Below, one piece after another: positions 50,629 to 60,047 of a stretch of 64,000 bases of DNA. Position numbers and translations under genes: made by a program. Origin of the DNA: Leptospira perolatii (lineage in GTDB: Bacteria; Spirochaetota; Leptospiria; Leptospirales; Leptospiraceae); contig NZ_NPDZ01000002.1 of the NCBI RefSeq assembly GCF_002811875.1, positions 186,001 to 250,000 on the forward strand, in the 5' to 3' direction. Each line of letters opens with the position of its first letter. Position 1 is the stretch's first letter. Below the pieces are notes generated by a model, which ran no database searches, had not been told where the DNA came from, and saw nothing but the letters and a program-made list of their open reading frames with translations.

Positions 50629-53184
50629 CTAATACTTTTGAGTTTGAAATTTGGGCATTTGGAATATCTTTCTTAATTCCCAAACAAAACAGATCAGAAG
50701 TCCGAATCCGATGGAGGCCAGAGAATCCAGGAAAGTAATGACTTCGAACCCGAATAAATTTCTTAAAAAATCGAGTTGGAATATTAGCAAAAGTGCGAAT
50801 GCGGTTAATCCTACAATCCAGTAAATGGTGGCTTTCGATTTCGGAAGTGTTTTATAGAAAGGCTTTTCGGTAGATAGGTGAACCAGCATCATCCCGATAT
50901 TTGTAGTAACCAAGAATAGAAATCCAAGTGCTCGAATTCTTTCCTGACTCCAAAACATTGATTTTCCCCAAAAGAAAAAGCAGATTAAAACGATTAGAAT
51001 AAATCCTCCTTGTAGCAAGCATTCCAAAACGTTTCGAAAACTAATGAGGTTCTCGGATCTGTTTCTGGGAGGCGAATTGAGCAGATTTCTTTCTTCTTCT
51101 ATCCCCTCGAAAACAATAGAGCATGTAGGGTCAATGATTAACTCCATGAGCAACACGTGAGCCGGGAAAAAGAAAAGAGGACCTCCCACAAGCGCAGGCA
51201 AGAGAGACATTCCAATGATAGGGACATGCACCGAGATGATATAGGCGGTGCTTTTCCTGATGTTCGCGTAAATTCTCCTTCCGAGTATTACTGCTTTTAC
51301 GATAGAAGAGAAATTATCATCTAACAATACCAAGTCGGAAGCTTGTCTAGCTACATCGGTTCCTCTTTTTCCCATGGAAATTCCTATATGTGCTGCTTGC
51401 AAGGCGAGGGCGTCGTTCACTCCGTCTCCTGTCATCGCGACGGTTTCTCCTTTCGCCTGAAGGCATCTTACGATTTTCAGCTTTTGATGAGGCCTGATCC
51501 TGGAAAAAATTCTGACTGTTTCCAAGTTGGAGATCAGTTCTTGGTCAGACATTTTTTGTAATTCATCGCCGGTAATTACGGATTCGTAGTTTGCTAATCC
51601 TATCTTTTTGGCTACAGCCCGCGCTGTTCCGGAATGATCTCCGGTGATTACGATCACTTTGATGTTTGCCTGCACACATTGCGCTATAGACGCCGGAACC
51701 GAGTCTCTAATCGGATCCTCTAAAAGAATAAGTCCTAAAAACTGAAAGGTTAAGTCGTGCTGGTCTTCTGGGACAGCTGTTTTTGAAACTTGTGATTTAG
51801 CAATTCCTAATATTCTGAATCCTTGATTAGAATACTCTTCCACCAGATTTTCCCAGTGTGCAATCTGTTCTTGCGAAAAATGACAAAGGTCGAAAATTGC
51901 TTCCGGCGCGCCCTTGGCTCCGACGGACAATTTCTCCGAATTCTCATTGGATAACCAGGCATAACTTAGGGCCATTAGCTTGGGAGAAAGAGGATATTCT
52001 TTTTCTAATTCCCAATCTAAATGGATATGCTCAGTACCTGAGAGAAAATTGATCCCTAAATCTAAAATCGCTTTCTCCATCGGATCGTAAGGATCTTTCT
52101 TTGAGGCGAGCAAAGCGAATTCTAAAATGGAATGGTACTCTTCGGGAATTTCCTTTAGATCAGAATTACACTCCAAAAAACTTTGCTGGATTCGAAGCCC
52201 TCTCACTTTCATTCTGTTTTCGGTGAGTGTGCCGGTTTTGTCCACGCAGAGAACTGTAGCAGCTCCCAGTGTTTCGATAGAATTCAGATTTCTGGTCAAG
52301 ACTCCAATTTTGGAAATTCTCCAAGCACCCAAGGAAAAGAAAATACTCAGAACTACGGGCAATTCTTCGGGCAGAACCGCCATAGAGAAAGTAAGCGCTG
52401 CAAGTATAGCTTGCAGCCAATTCCCGGAACGGATTCCTAATCCGAAAATAATAAAAATGCAAAGTAGTACGGCAATGATCGAAAACTTTAGAGTGAAGCG
52501 CTTTACTTCCGTTTGAAGCGGACTTTCGGAACTTGAAACTCTTTCGAGTTCACTTCCAATTTTTCCTATTTCGGTATGATCGCCCGTAGAACCACATCGG
52601 AAGATTCCTTCTCCTGCGATCACAGAAGAACCTGAAAATACTTTTCCTAAATTAGTATATTCTGCGTTTTTAAAATTATTCTCTTTTTGTTCTGGAACTT
52701 CTTTTGAAACCGCCGCAGATTCTCCGGTCAGTAAAGATTCATCTACGGAGAGATTCAGGGAATAAGCAAGAACTCCATCCGCGGGAATTCGATCGCCTTC
52801 TTTTATAAAGACGATATCATTTGGAACGATTTCCGTGGCAGAAATTTCAATTACTGTTCCGTCTCGAATCACCTTGGATTTAAGGGGGGAAAGTTCTCTT
52901 AGTGCGGCTAATGCATTTTCGGATTTATTTTTTTGAAAAATAGTCAATGCGATGACAGCAACTACCGCGATCGACAAGGTGACCGCTTCGCTCAAATCAC
53001 CTAACATACCATAAATTATACCGCAAGCAACCAGAATGGAAAGCATCGGTTCTGCCAGCACGGAAAGGATGACCTTAAAAAAGGAAGGCTTTCTGCTGGT
53101 TAGTTCGTTCCGTCCGAATTTCTGGAGATAAAGTCTTGCTTCTTCGGAACTAATTCCCTTGAATCGCTGAAGATTTAGATTCAT
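50629..53184 (-). CDS. P-type cation-transporting ATPase (type II, calcium-like)
   Basis: The 851-residue protein is a P2-type ATPase: N-terminal KGISSEEARLYLQKFGRNELTSRKPS, actuator loop DESLLTGESAAVSKE, membrane helix FSMAVLPEELPVVLSIFFSLGAWR (PEELP, ion site), phosphorylation motif CVDKTGTLTENRM, VSKG-like VGAKGAPEAIF, VIVITGDHSGTARAVAKKIGL and AMTGDGVNDALALQAAHIGISMG. PEELP and the length fit Ca2+ or other divalent cation exporters. Ten membrane segments are visible. It stands alone. Confidence 0.92.
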   Translation of the reverse strand: MNLNLQRFKGISSEEARLYLQKFGRNELTSRKPSFFKVILSVLAEPMLSILVACGIIYGMLGDLSEAVTLSIAVVAVIALTIFQKNKSENALAALRELSPLKSKVIRDGTVIEISATEIVPNDIVFIKEGDRIPADGVLAYSLNLSVDESLLTGESAAVSKEVPEQKENNFKNAEYTNLGKVFSGSSVIAGEGIFRCGSTGDHTEIGKIGSELERVSSSESPLQTEVKRFTLKFSIIAVLLCIFIIFGLGIRSGNWLQAILAALTFSMAVLPEELPVVLSIFFSLGAWRISKIGVLTRNLNSIETLGAATVLCVDKTGTLTENRMKVRGLRIQQSFLECNSDLKEIPEEYHSILEFALLASKKDPYDPMEKAILDLGINFLSGTEHIHLDWELEKEYPLSPKLMALSYAWLSNENSEKLSVGAKGAPEAIFDLCHFSQEQIAHWENLVEEYSNQGFRILGIAKSQVSKTAVPEDQHDLTFQFLGLILLEDPIRDSVPASIAQCVQANIKVIVITGDHSGTARAVAKKIGLANYESVITGDELQKMSDQELISNLETVRIFSRIRPHQKLKIVRCLQAKGETVAMTGDGVNDALALQAAHIGISMGKRGTDVARQASDLVLLDDNFSSIVKAVILGRRIYANIRKSTAYIISVHVPIIGMSLLPALVGGPLFFFPAHVLLMELIIDPTCSIVFEGIEEERNLLNSPPRNRSENLISFRNVLECLLQGGFILIVLICFFFWGKSMFWSQERIRALGFLFLVTTNIGMMLVHLSTEKPFYKTLPKSKATIYWIVGLTAFALLLIFQLDFLRNLFGFEVITFLDSLASIGFGLLICFVWELRKIFQMPKFQTQKY

Positions 53185-53393
53185 CTATAATTTGCAAATT
53201 TAACAAAACTTTATAAAGCTGGACTTGAAAATCAATCAGATGTTTTATCCAATGTCTCTTTCTTGCACGAGTTTAAAATTGATAAAAGTCCGGGTTGTAT
53301 GCCTAGGAAAAAGCTACTAAAGTTGACTGAAATTTTAAATTCGTGTATGAATGAAAGACTTCAGTTTTGATCGAAGTGGGAAAAAATCTATCG

Positions 53394-54206
53394 ATGAAAA
53401 ATAAATTATTCGATTTTATCAAGTTCCTTTGGATGTCGCGCTGGGGGAGGATAGGCACCTTGGGGCTATTGTCCTTACTTTTTCTGGCCATCCTAATTCT
53501 GGTCTTTAAGCATAAACGAATCGAGGTCGCTCCACGAAGCGGACCGATTGTGGAGCTTGTTTATTCACTTGGTACCGTAAAATCCGACCGAGTATACCAT
53601 TTGAAGTTCGGTGTAACTTCCTCCGTGAGGAAGATGTATGTGAAAGAAGGCGATTCGGTGCATCAAACGAGAGAACTCCTGGTTTCCGATTCTGGAACGG
53701 CTTTCAGAGCACCTTTTAGCGGGACAGTCACTTCTTTGCCTTACCAAGAAGGAGAGATAGTAATGCCTGGTACTCCGGTTCTAACGATGATGGATTTAAA
53801 TAAAACTTATATACTATTGTCTCTGGATCAGGATTCGGTGTTAAGAATTCGTCCAGGACAAAGAGCCGAACTTAGTTTTGAAACGATTCGAGGAAGTAAG
53901 GTCCAAGGAAAGGTGAGCAAAGTATATCCTTCGGACGGCCAGTTTTTTGTAAGAATCGATGTGGACTCTATGCCTCAGGGAACTCTTCCGGAAATGACCG
54001 CGGATGTTGCCGTGGAAGTCGCCCGAAAAGAAAAGGCTTTGTTGGTTCCCGTAAAAGCGATCGAAAAGGGTAGAATACGCGTTAGGCGAGATGGAAAAAT
54101 ACTCTGGGTCGATGCAAGGGTAGGAGCAGTAGACGGAGAATGGTGCGAAGTTTTAGAGAACTCGGTCCTTGAATCCGATTCAGTATTCTTAGACGGGGAC
54201 ACCTAA
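53394..54206 (+). CDS. Membrane-fusion (HlyD/MacA-like) adaptor protein
   Basis: From ATG 53394 the 270-residue protein has one N-terminal membrane segment (GTLGLLSLLFLAILILVF). A periplasmic adaptor domain follows: a biotinyl-lipoyl half (VRKMYVKEGDSVHQTRELLVSDSGTAFRAPFSGTVTSLPYQEGEIVMPGTPVLTMMD), a beta-barrel (VLRIRPGQRAELSFETIRGSKVQGKVSKVYP) and a C-terminal domain. The long coiled-coil hairpin of MacA is absent. With the permease and ATPase that follow it forms an ABC efflux or lipid-export unit. An upstream TTG (53367) lacks an RBS. Confidence 0.85.
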   Translation: MKNKLFDFIKFLWMSRWGRIGTLGLLSLLFLAILILVFKHKRIEVAPRSGPIVELVYSLGTVKSDRVYHLKFGVTSSVRKMYVKEGDSVHQTRELLVSDSGTAFRAPFSGTVTSLPYQEGEIVMPGTPVLTMMDLNKTYILLSLDQDSVLRIRPGQRAELSFETIRGSKVQGKVSKVYPSDGQFFVRIDVDSMPQGTLPEMTADVAVEVARKEKALLVPVKAIEKGRIRVRRDGKILWVDARVGAVDGEWCEVLENSVLESDSVFLDGDT

Positions 54207-54213
54207 TCACTGT

Positions 54214-55467
54214 ATGTTGTTTTTAGCTATTCGACAATTGATTGCCCGACCTCAGCAAACATTTCTCACATTTTTAGGAATCGTCCTAGGAACTGCGGGA
54301 TACGTGGTTTTTTCGGGTATGATGTTAGGCTTTCAGGAATATATTACCGATCAACTTGTCAACAATGACGCTCAAATCAGAATTTCTCCGAGGGACGAAG
54401 TCTTAAAGGAAGAAAGCTTCAAAGGTATGTTTTATCCTGATTCCTATGTTCGATGGATTAAGCCTCCTTCTGGAAAGACAGATTCAACTCAACTCACCAA
54501 CATTAAAGGTTGGTTTTTGAAGTTGGACCAAGATGAAAGAGTGGAAGCATACGCCCCTCAGTTGAATCGACAGTTGATTTTTAAATTCGGAAAACAAACT
54601 CTCCCCGGAAGATTGCAAGGAATAGATCCTGTTCGCCAAATGCGTGTTACTACGATTGGAAAATACATAGAAAAAGGAAACCTAAAGGATCTGGATAGAG
54701 GAGGAGATATTATTTTCGTAGGCGCAGGGCTTTTGGAAAGGTTAGGCGCAGAGGCCGGAGACGTCATGCAAGTAATTTCGCCTAACGGAATTATATCGCG
54801 GGTGAAGGTAGGAGGAGTAGTAAGAGTAGGGAATCGGATCATCGACGAATCCTCGGTATATGCCTCTCTCCGGACTGTGCAAAGAATTACTCAGTCCAAC
54901 GGAATTATCTCGGAGATTGCAATTCGATTAAAGGATGTAAATAAGGCCTCGGATGTGGCGACGGAGTGGTCCTTTTTTACGAGAGATAAGGTGCAAAGTT
55001 GGGATCAAGCCTATGAGAGCATTTTGTCCGTATTCAAAACTCAGAATATAGTTAGAAATACGACTACACTAACAATCATTCTCGTAGTCGCCTTTGGTAT
55101 ATACAATGTATTGAATATGGTCGTAAATCACAAAAAGAAGGAAATCGCTATCCTGAGGTCCATTGGATTCGACGAAGGCGACACGATTCGATTATTTATT
55201 ATTCAGGGTCTTTTTCTGGGACTAATCGGTGCATTTTTCGGATTGGCCTTCGGTGCCTCCGTTTGCTATTTCTTGGACGGTTACCCAATTGGAGGCAAGA
55301 CCGCTAAGGGTCCAATCCTTACGAATGTAATGAAGATTTCCTGGGACTTTGCCATCTATTTTAAGGCATTTCTATTATCGGTTGTGACCAGCGGAATCGC
55401 TTCTTATATACCGGCTCGCTCTGCATCAAAACTCTCTCCGGTGGAGATCATACGTGGTAGTACCTGA
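54214..55467 (+). CDS. ABC transporter permease, FtsX/MacB type
   Basis: The 417-residue protein has one N-terminal membrane segment, a large periplasmic domain (MacB_PCD-like; RISPRDEV, RLQGIDPVRQMRVTTIG, IIFVGAGLLERLGAEAGDVMQVISP) and three C-terminal segments with the FtsX pattern TLTIILVVAFGIYNVLNMVVNHKKKEIAILRSIGFDEGDTIRLFIIQGLFLGLIGAFFGLAFG. It starts 8 bp after the adaptor gene. Such permeases are mechanotransmission-type (lipoprotein release, peptide or drug efflux); the substrate is unknown. Confidence 0.92.
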   Translation: MLFLAIRQLIARPQQTFLTFLGIVLGTAGYVVFSGMMLGFQEYITDQLVNNDAQIRISPRDEVLKEESFKGMFYPDSYVRWIKPPSGKTDSTQLTNIKGWFLKLDQDERVEAYAPQLNRQLIFKFGKQTLPGRLQGIDPVRQMRVTTIGKYIEKGNLKDLDRGGDIIFVGAGLLERLGAEAGDVMQVISPNGIISRVKVGGVVRVGNRIIDESSVYASLRTVQRITQSNGIISEIAIRLKDVNKASDVATEWSFFTRDKVQSWDQAYESILSVFKTQNIVRNTTTLTIILVVAFGIYNVLNMVVNHKKKEIAILRSIGFDEGDTIRLFIIQGLFLGLIGAFFGLAFGASVCYFLDGYPIGGKTAKGPILTNVMKISWDFAIYFKAFLLSVVTSGIASYIPARSASKLSPVEIIRGST

Positions 55468-55515
55468 TCGCCTATCGATTGTTTGTCGCATTGTAGCTAA
55501 ATCTCCGGAGGAAAT

Positions 55516-56232
55516 GTGAAAGATCCCAAAAACTTTGCACTCGCTTGTGAATCTCTTACAAAGACTTTTGGAGAGCCGCCAACCCGTGCGGTAAACGGAG
55601 TAGGCTTTGAATTGCAAAAGGGAGAGTTTGTTGCTCTTACCGGTAGATCCGGATCCGGAAAATCCACTCTACTGTATATGCTAAGCGGGTTAGATTCTCC
55701 GACCAGCGGAAAGGTTTTTTTGGAAGGGGCCGATCTTTTTACCATGGAGAGTAAAGAGGCTCATAGATTCCGAAATTCTCATATAGGATTCGTATTCCAA
55801 TTTCATTATTTACTTCCGGAGCTTACGGCGATAGAAAATATACTGATGCCGACTAGAAAGACAGGAACTGAAAACACAAAAAAGGATTTTGCTAAAAACT
55901 TATTAGAGATTTTTGATTTGGAGCATTGTAGAGATAAATTTCCCTCCCAGATGTCCGGAGGGGAGCAACAAAGAGCCGCTATCGCGAGAGCTCTGGTTAT
56001 GCAACCCACATTTTTGTTCGCCGACGAACCAACGGGGAATTTGGACACCGCAAATGGTGATAAGGCTATGGAAATATTAAGAAAGGCGAATGTAGAAAAC
56101 GGGACTACTATCCTTTACGTGACCCATGACCCCGATTACGCCGCACTCGCGGATCGGAGAATACATATGGTAGACGGAAAGGTGGAGTTTGATAAGTTTC
56201 AAAAGCATTCAAAAACGAAAAAGCAAAAATGA
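55516..56232 (+). CDS. ABC transporter ATP-binding protein, MacB/LolD type
   Basis: The 238-residue ATPase has Walker A GRSGSGKST, the Q-loop FVFQFHYLLPELTAIENILMPT, signature MSGGEQQRAAIARAL, Walker B FLFADEPTGNLD and the H-loop THD. FQxxxLLPELTAxEN is typical of MacB/LolD/FtsE-type ATPases. The start is GTG 55516 behind an excellent GGAGGA Shine-Dalgarno. It completes the adaptor-permease-ATPase operon. Confidence 0.94.
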   Translation: MKDPKNFALACESLTKTFGEPPTRAVNGVGFELQKGEFVALTGRSGSGKSTLLYMLSGLDSPTSGKVFLEGADLFTMESKEAHRFRNSHIGFVFQFHYLLPELTAIENILMPTRKTGTENTKKDFAKNLLEIFDLEHCRDKFPSQMSGGEQQRAAIARALVMQPTFLFADEPTGNLDTANGDKAMEILRKANVENGTTILYVTHDPDYAALADRRIHMVDGKVEFDKFQKHSKTKKQK

Positions 56233-56283
56233 ATTGCTTAGCAAATGCTTTATCGAGCCATAAGATACGATGGAATTTTTGAA

Positions 56284-56985
56284 CTATCTCTTGAACTCAT
56301 AAAAGTGTCGTGCGCTCAGAGCCGGAGCTTCTCGTATCACAATATAAGAATCCTCTCGTTCCCGGATGATTCCATCTTCGATCAAGGACCTAAATGCTCT
56401 GCTAACTGATTCTGGCGTGGAGCCGATCAAAGATGCTAACTGCTGTTTGGCGATTGGTAGAGACACGTAAGCTTGGGATCCGCCAGATTCGATTAGATAC
56501 GTCAGTATCTTATCTCGAACAGAAAAGAAAGCGTTTTCGACAATCTTTTGACGGAAGTAGGTAAGGTACTCTACCGTAACCGCAGAGAACAAAAAAAGCG
56601 CCCGGGGGTTTTGCAATAATATCGAAAGAAATTTGTCCCTTGGGTATAAGATAAGTTCGCCTTCTTGCAACGACTGACAATTTGCCGGATAAACAGATTC
56701 TTCTTCATCTTGGAACATCGGGGGAGTCGCGATTAACTCACCAGGGAAAAAGATTTTTAAGGTCGCTTCTCGCCCGTTTGTATTCAGAGAATAAAGTTTA
56801 AAAATTCCTGAAGTTACTTCGAAGAAACCGGAGTACGGCTCCATTTCCGAAAAAACAGATTGGTCCTTATAGAATTTTTTCCTGATTCCGATCGGCCGGA
56901 TTAGCTTTCCGAATTCTGAATATAAAGTTATCCAATCGTTCACGGGTGCAGTTTTTGGGCTTATTTTGCAAAGAGTCGTTGTCAT
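56284..56985 (-). CDS. Crp/Fnr-family transcriptional regulator, probable regulator of nor genes
   Basis: The 233-residue protein has a cyclic-nucleotide-binding-type beta-barrel (FYKDQSVFSEMEPYSGFFEVTSGIFKLYSLNTNGREATLKIFFPGELIA) and a C-terminal winged helix (SLPIAKQQLASLIGSTPESVSRAFRSLIEDGIIRERED), with E-S-V-S-R in the recognition helix as in FNR relatives. There is no N-terminal cysteine cluster, so it is not an oxygen-sensing FNR; it is closer to DNR/NnrR types that sense NO. It is divergent from norC, with an FNR-type box between. Confidence 0.88.
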   Translation of the reverse strand: MTTTLCKISPKTAPVNDWITLYSEFGKLIRPIGIRKKFYKDQSVFSEMEPYSGFFEVTSGIFKLYSLNTNGREATLKIFFPGELIATPPMFQDEEESVYPANCQSLQEGELILYPRDKFLSILLQNPRALFLFSAVTVEYLTYFRQKIVENAFFSVRDKILTYLIESGGSQAYVSLPIAKQQLASLIGSTPESVSRAFRSLIEDGIIREREDSYIVIREAPALSARHFYEFKR

Positions 56986-57047
56986 CTTTCTTGGGTAATC
57001 TCTAGTTTTTATTTATCACTCGGTCAATTCAGATTTTTAGCGCAAGG

Positions 57048-57088
57048 TTGACCCAAATCAAGGACAAAACCTTCTTGATTATTATAAT
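57048..57088 (+). promoter_or_regulatory. nor promoter with FNR/DNR box at about -41
   Basis: TTGACCCAAATCAA (57048-57061) differs from the FNR/DNR consensus TTGAT-N4-ATCAA at one base. TATAAT follows at 57083-57088. A start near 57095 puts the box centre at about -41, the position of class II FNR-activated promoters. norC begins at 57152. Confidence 0.75.
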
Positions 57089-57151
57089 ATTGTATGACAT
57101 ATATCAGGCGGATTTTCCCCTGTTGCAGGAATATTAGAAAAGGAAGAAATT

Positions 57152-57838
57152 ATGCTGACCAAGTTCCAGGCAAAACTGTTTTTTCTATCAGGAACCATTT
57201 TGTTTTCCGCAATTTTTTTATTCTTAACTTACGATTCCTTAAAATATGTATACTCCAGTACATCTGCCGCGACCCTTTCCGATTCCGTAATTCGCGGAAA
57301 GCACCTTTGGGAAAAAAATAATTGTATGGGCTGCCACACTTTATTGGGTGAAGGGGCCTATTATGCACCGGAGCTTACGAAGGTGTACGAAAGAAGGGGT
57401 CCGGAATGGATTAGAGTTTTCCTGAAAGATCCGCAAGCGATGTATCCCGGTGAAAGGAAAATGGTGAAGTACGATTTCACCGAGAATGATATTTCTGATG
57501 TGATCGCCTTTTTAAAGTGGAACGGCGAGCTGGATCTAAAGGGATTTCCTCCGAAACCGGAATACAAGCAGGAATCTAAAACGGTTTCTCAGAGCTCCGC
57601 GTCGATCAATCCTCCAGAAAAATTTAAGCAGATTTGCGTCGCCTGTCACGCAGTAGGTGGTGCTGGAGGAAATGTAGGACCTGCTTTGGATGCAGTTGGA
57701 AAGAAATACGATCTTGCTTACTTGGAAACTTGGTTAAAAGATCCGCAGAAAGTAAAGCCGGGCACCGCGATGCCCAAGCTGCCGTTAAGCGATTCTGAAA
57801 TCAAAGATTTATCCTTGTATCTGTCGCAATTAAAGTAA
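57152..57838 (+). CDS. norC: Nitric oxide reductase subunit C with a second cytochrome c domain
   Basis: NorC is the membrane-anchored cytochrome c that feeds electrons to NorB. The protein has an N-terminal membrane anchor (FLSGTILFSAIFLFL), then the NorC domain with haem site CMGCH (Cys58-His62), GEGAYYAPELTKVYERRGPEWIRVFLKDP and FLKWNGELD. An extra C-terminal cytochrome c domain follows, with CVACH (Cys162-His166), GGNVGPALDAVGKKYD and the axial Met in GTAMPKLPLSDSEI. At 228 residues it exceeds the usual ~150. It begins the norCBQD operon. Confidence 0.92.
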   Translation: MLTKFQAKLFFLSGTILFSAIFLFLTYDSLKYVYSSTSAATLSDSVIRGKHLWEKNNCMGCHTLLGEGAYYAPELTKVYERRGPEWIRVFLKDPQAMYPGERKMVKYDFTENDISDVIAFLKWNGELDLKGFPPKPEYKQESKTVSQSSASINPPEKFKQICVACHAVGGAGGNVGPALDAVGKKYDLAYLETWLKDPQKVKPGTAMPKLPLSDSEIKDLSLYLSQLK

Positions 57839-57869
57839 GTGGAATAACGTTCGATTAGAGAGTAAAAGC

Positions 57870-59237
57870 ATGAAATACAAATCTCAGAAAATCGCATATT
57901 GGTTTTTTGCAACCTGCATGTTACTCCTTTCGCTGCAATTAGTATACGGATTCATCCTAGGCTTTGCGCGAATGGGTTTTGACGGCTTGCATGAGTGGAT
58001 CCCGTTTAACACGGCTAGAGCGACTCACACTAATCTTTTGGTAGTGTGGCTTCTGACAGGATTTATGGGGGCGGCACACTACATTATACCCGACGAATCC
58101 GGGAGAGAAATCTATTCCGAAAAGCTTGCATTTGTCCAGCTCATCTCTTTGATCGTTGTCGGCGTAATCTCTATCATAGGATTTCACTTCAATTTTTGGG
58201 AAGGTCGAAAGTTTTTAGAAATTCCCAGACCGCTAGATTATCTTGTAGTGATCAATGTACTATTATTTCTTTTTAATATAGGAATGACTCTCTGGAAAGG
58301 AGAAAAGCATTCTACGACAGGTCTTGTTTTGTATTTCGGGTTATTTGCTGCGGCGCTTCTATATCTTCCTGGAATGATCCAGTTTAATAGCCAGACTTTG
58401 GATTCTTATTTCCGCTGGTGGGTCGTGCATCTTTGGGTAGAAGGCGTTTGGGAATTGATCATGGGAGGGATTCTTTCTTACTTACTCATTAAGTTGACAG
58501 GAGTGGATAGGGAAGTGATAGAGAAATGGCTCTATGTAATTGTAGGCCTAACTTTTCTCTCCGGAATTTTAGGAACCGGTCACCATTATTACTTTATAGG
58601 AGTTCCTGCTTACTGGAAAGTAGTCGGCGGTATCTTCTCTATGTTGGAGCCTCTCGCGTTTTTGGCAATGGCTATGTTTGCCGTAGCCATGTATCGCAAA
58701 AGCGGTAGAAACCATCCGAATATCATTTCTCTTTTTTGGACGATCGGTAGTGCGATCATGTCCTTCGTGGGTGCTGGCTTTTTAGGATTTGCTCATACTC
58801 TTCCTCAGGTGAATTTATATACCCATGGTACTTTGATCACAGCAATGCATGGGCATATGGCATTTTGGGGTGCGTATGCAATGATCGTCCTCGCAATTAT
58901 TACGTATGCGATGCCATTATTGACGGGCAGAAAGTTGTGGAACAATTCCGTTGGTCTCTACGCTTTTTGGGCTTCGAATGTCGGCATGTTAGGAATGACA
59001 GGTGCGTTCGCAGTAGCTGGGATCGCGCAAGTATATCTGGAGAGAAAATTCGGATTGGACTTCCTTACAGTGCAAAAAGAAATCGAAGTTCACTTCTTGG
59101 GTTTGGTTCTGGCGGCGATCGTATTCACATCCGGAATTATTGCGTTTATTATTAATTTCATCCGTTTTGGAATTCCTTCCGATGAAGCTCTGGGTGAAGA
59201 AGGAATGACCGGGGATGCAGTTCTCGCCGGTCGTTAA
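57870..59237 (+). CDS. norB: Nitric oxide reductase subunit B
   Basis: NorB is the 12-helix catalytic subunit, of the haem-copper oxidase superfamily, that reduces 2 NO to N2O. The 455-residue protein shows NorB-typical stretches: GFDGLHEWIPFNTARATHTNLLVVWLLTGFMGAAHYIIPDE (low-spin haem His), WWVVHLWVEGVWELIMGGILSYLLI (haem b3/FeB His and Glu), GTGHHYYFIGVPAYWKVVGG (His-His) and THGTLITAMHGHMAFWGAYAM (His). All expected histidines are present. Its stop overlaps norQ by one base (TAATG). Confidence 0.95.
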   Translation: MKYKSQKIAYWFFATCMLLLSLQLVYGFILGFARMGFDGLHEWIPFNTARATHTNLLVVWLLTGFMGAAHYIIPDESGREIYSEKLAFVQLISLIVVGVISIIGFHFNFWEGRKFLEIPRPLDYLVVINVLLFLFNIGMTLWKGEKHSTTGLVLYFGLFAAALLYLPGMIQFNSQTLDSYFRWWVVHLWVEGVWELIMGGILSYLLIKLTGVDREVIEKWLYVIVGLTFLSGILGTGHHYYFIGVPAYWKVVGGIFSMLEPLAFLAMAMFAVAMYRKSGRNHPNIISLFWTIGSAIMSFVGAGFLGFAHTLPQVNLYTHGTLITAMHGHMAFWGAYAMIVLAIITYAMPLLTGRKLWNNSVGLYAFWASNVGMLGMTGAFAVAGIAQVYLERKFGLDFLTVQKEIEVHFLGLVLAAIVFTSGIIAFIINFIRFGIPSDEALGEEGMTGDAVLAGR

Positions 59238-60043
59238 TGGATGCATTAAGGAAAGATGATATAGTTCAAGAGCAGAGCCCTTATTATAGACAGACCGGAA
59301 GCGAAGTAGAGGTATTCGAGCAGGTACACAAGAATAAGCTTCCTCTGCTTTTGAAAGGACCGACTGGTTCCGGAAAGTCCAGATTTGTAGAATACATGGC
59401 GGCGAGATTAGGATTGCCTTTGGTAATCGTATCTTGCCACGAGGAAACATCTGCAGTAGATCTGCTCGGCCGTTTTTTGATCCGTGGAACTGAAACTGTT
59501 TGGCAAGACGGGCCCTTGACTCGGAGCGTGAGGATGGGCGGCATCTTGTACATCGATGAAATCGCAGAAGCAAGGCCCGATATACTAGTTGCGATTCATC
59601 CTCTTACCGATTACAGACGGGAGATCTACCTAGATCGCAAGAACGAAATCGTAAAAGCTCCCGAATCATTTCTGTTAGTCGCTTCCTACAACCCCGGATA
59701 CCAGAAAGGTTGGAAAGAGCTAAAACCTTCTACTAGACAAAGATTCGTCTCTATTCAATTCGAATATCCAAAGGCCCCAGTCGAGGAGGAAATTCTTTGC
59801 AAAGAGTCAGGGATTGATTTAGGGATCGCGGCTAAACTAGTCAAACTAGGACAGAAAATTCGGAATCTAAAGGAGCTAGGACTCATGGAATCCTGTTCTA
59901 CGAGACTTCTCGTAGACGCTGCGAAATTAATTTCGTCCGGATTGCCGCAGCGACTATCCTGCGAGGTCGCGATCGTTCAGCCGTTGTCGGACGATAAAGA
60001 CACGGTAAACGCTTTAAAGGATTTGGTCTCCCTACTGTTTTAA
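59237..60043 (+). CDS. norQ: NorQ/CbbQ-type MoxR AAA+ ATPase
   Basis: NorQ is the AAA+ chaperone that, with NorD, inserts the non-haem iron of NorB. The 268-residue protein has Walker A LLLKGPTGSGKSRFVEYMAA, LVIVSCHEETSAVDLLGRFLI (typical CbbQ/NorQ), Walker B GGILYIDEIAEARPDILVAIHPLTD and sensor FLLVASYNPGYQKGWKELKPSTRQRFVSIQFEYP. It overlaps norB by one base and is followed 4 bp later by norD. Confidence 0.94.
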   Translation: MDALRKDDIVQEQSPYYRQTGSEVEVFEQVHKNKLPLLLKGPTGSGKSRFVEYMAARLGLPLVIVSCHEETSAVDLLGRFLIRGTETVWQDGPLTRSVRMGGILYIDEIAEARPDILVAIHPLTDYRREIYLDRKNEIVKAPESFLLVASYNPGYQKGWKELKPSTRQRFVSIQFEYPKAPVEEEILCKESGIDLGIAAKLVKLGQKIRNLKELGLMESCSTRLLVDAAKLISSGLPQRLSCEVAIVQPLSDDKDTVNALKDLVSLLF

Positions 60044-60047
60044 AAGC

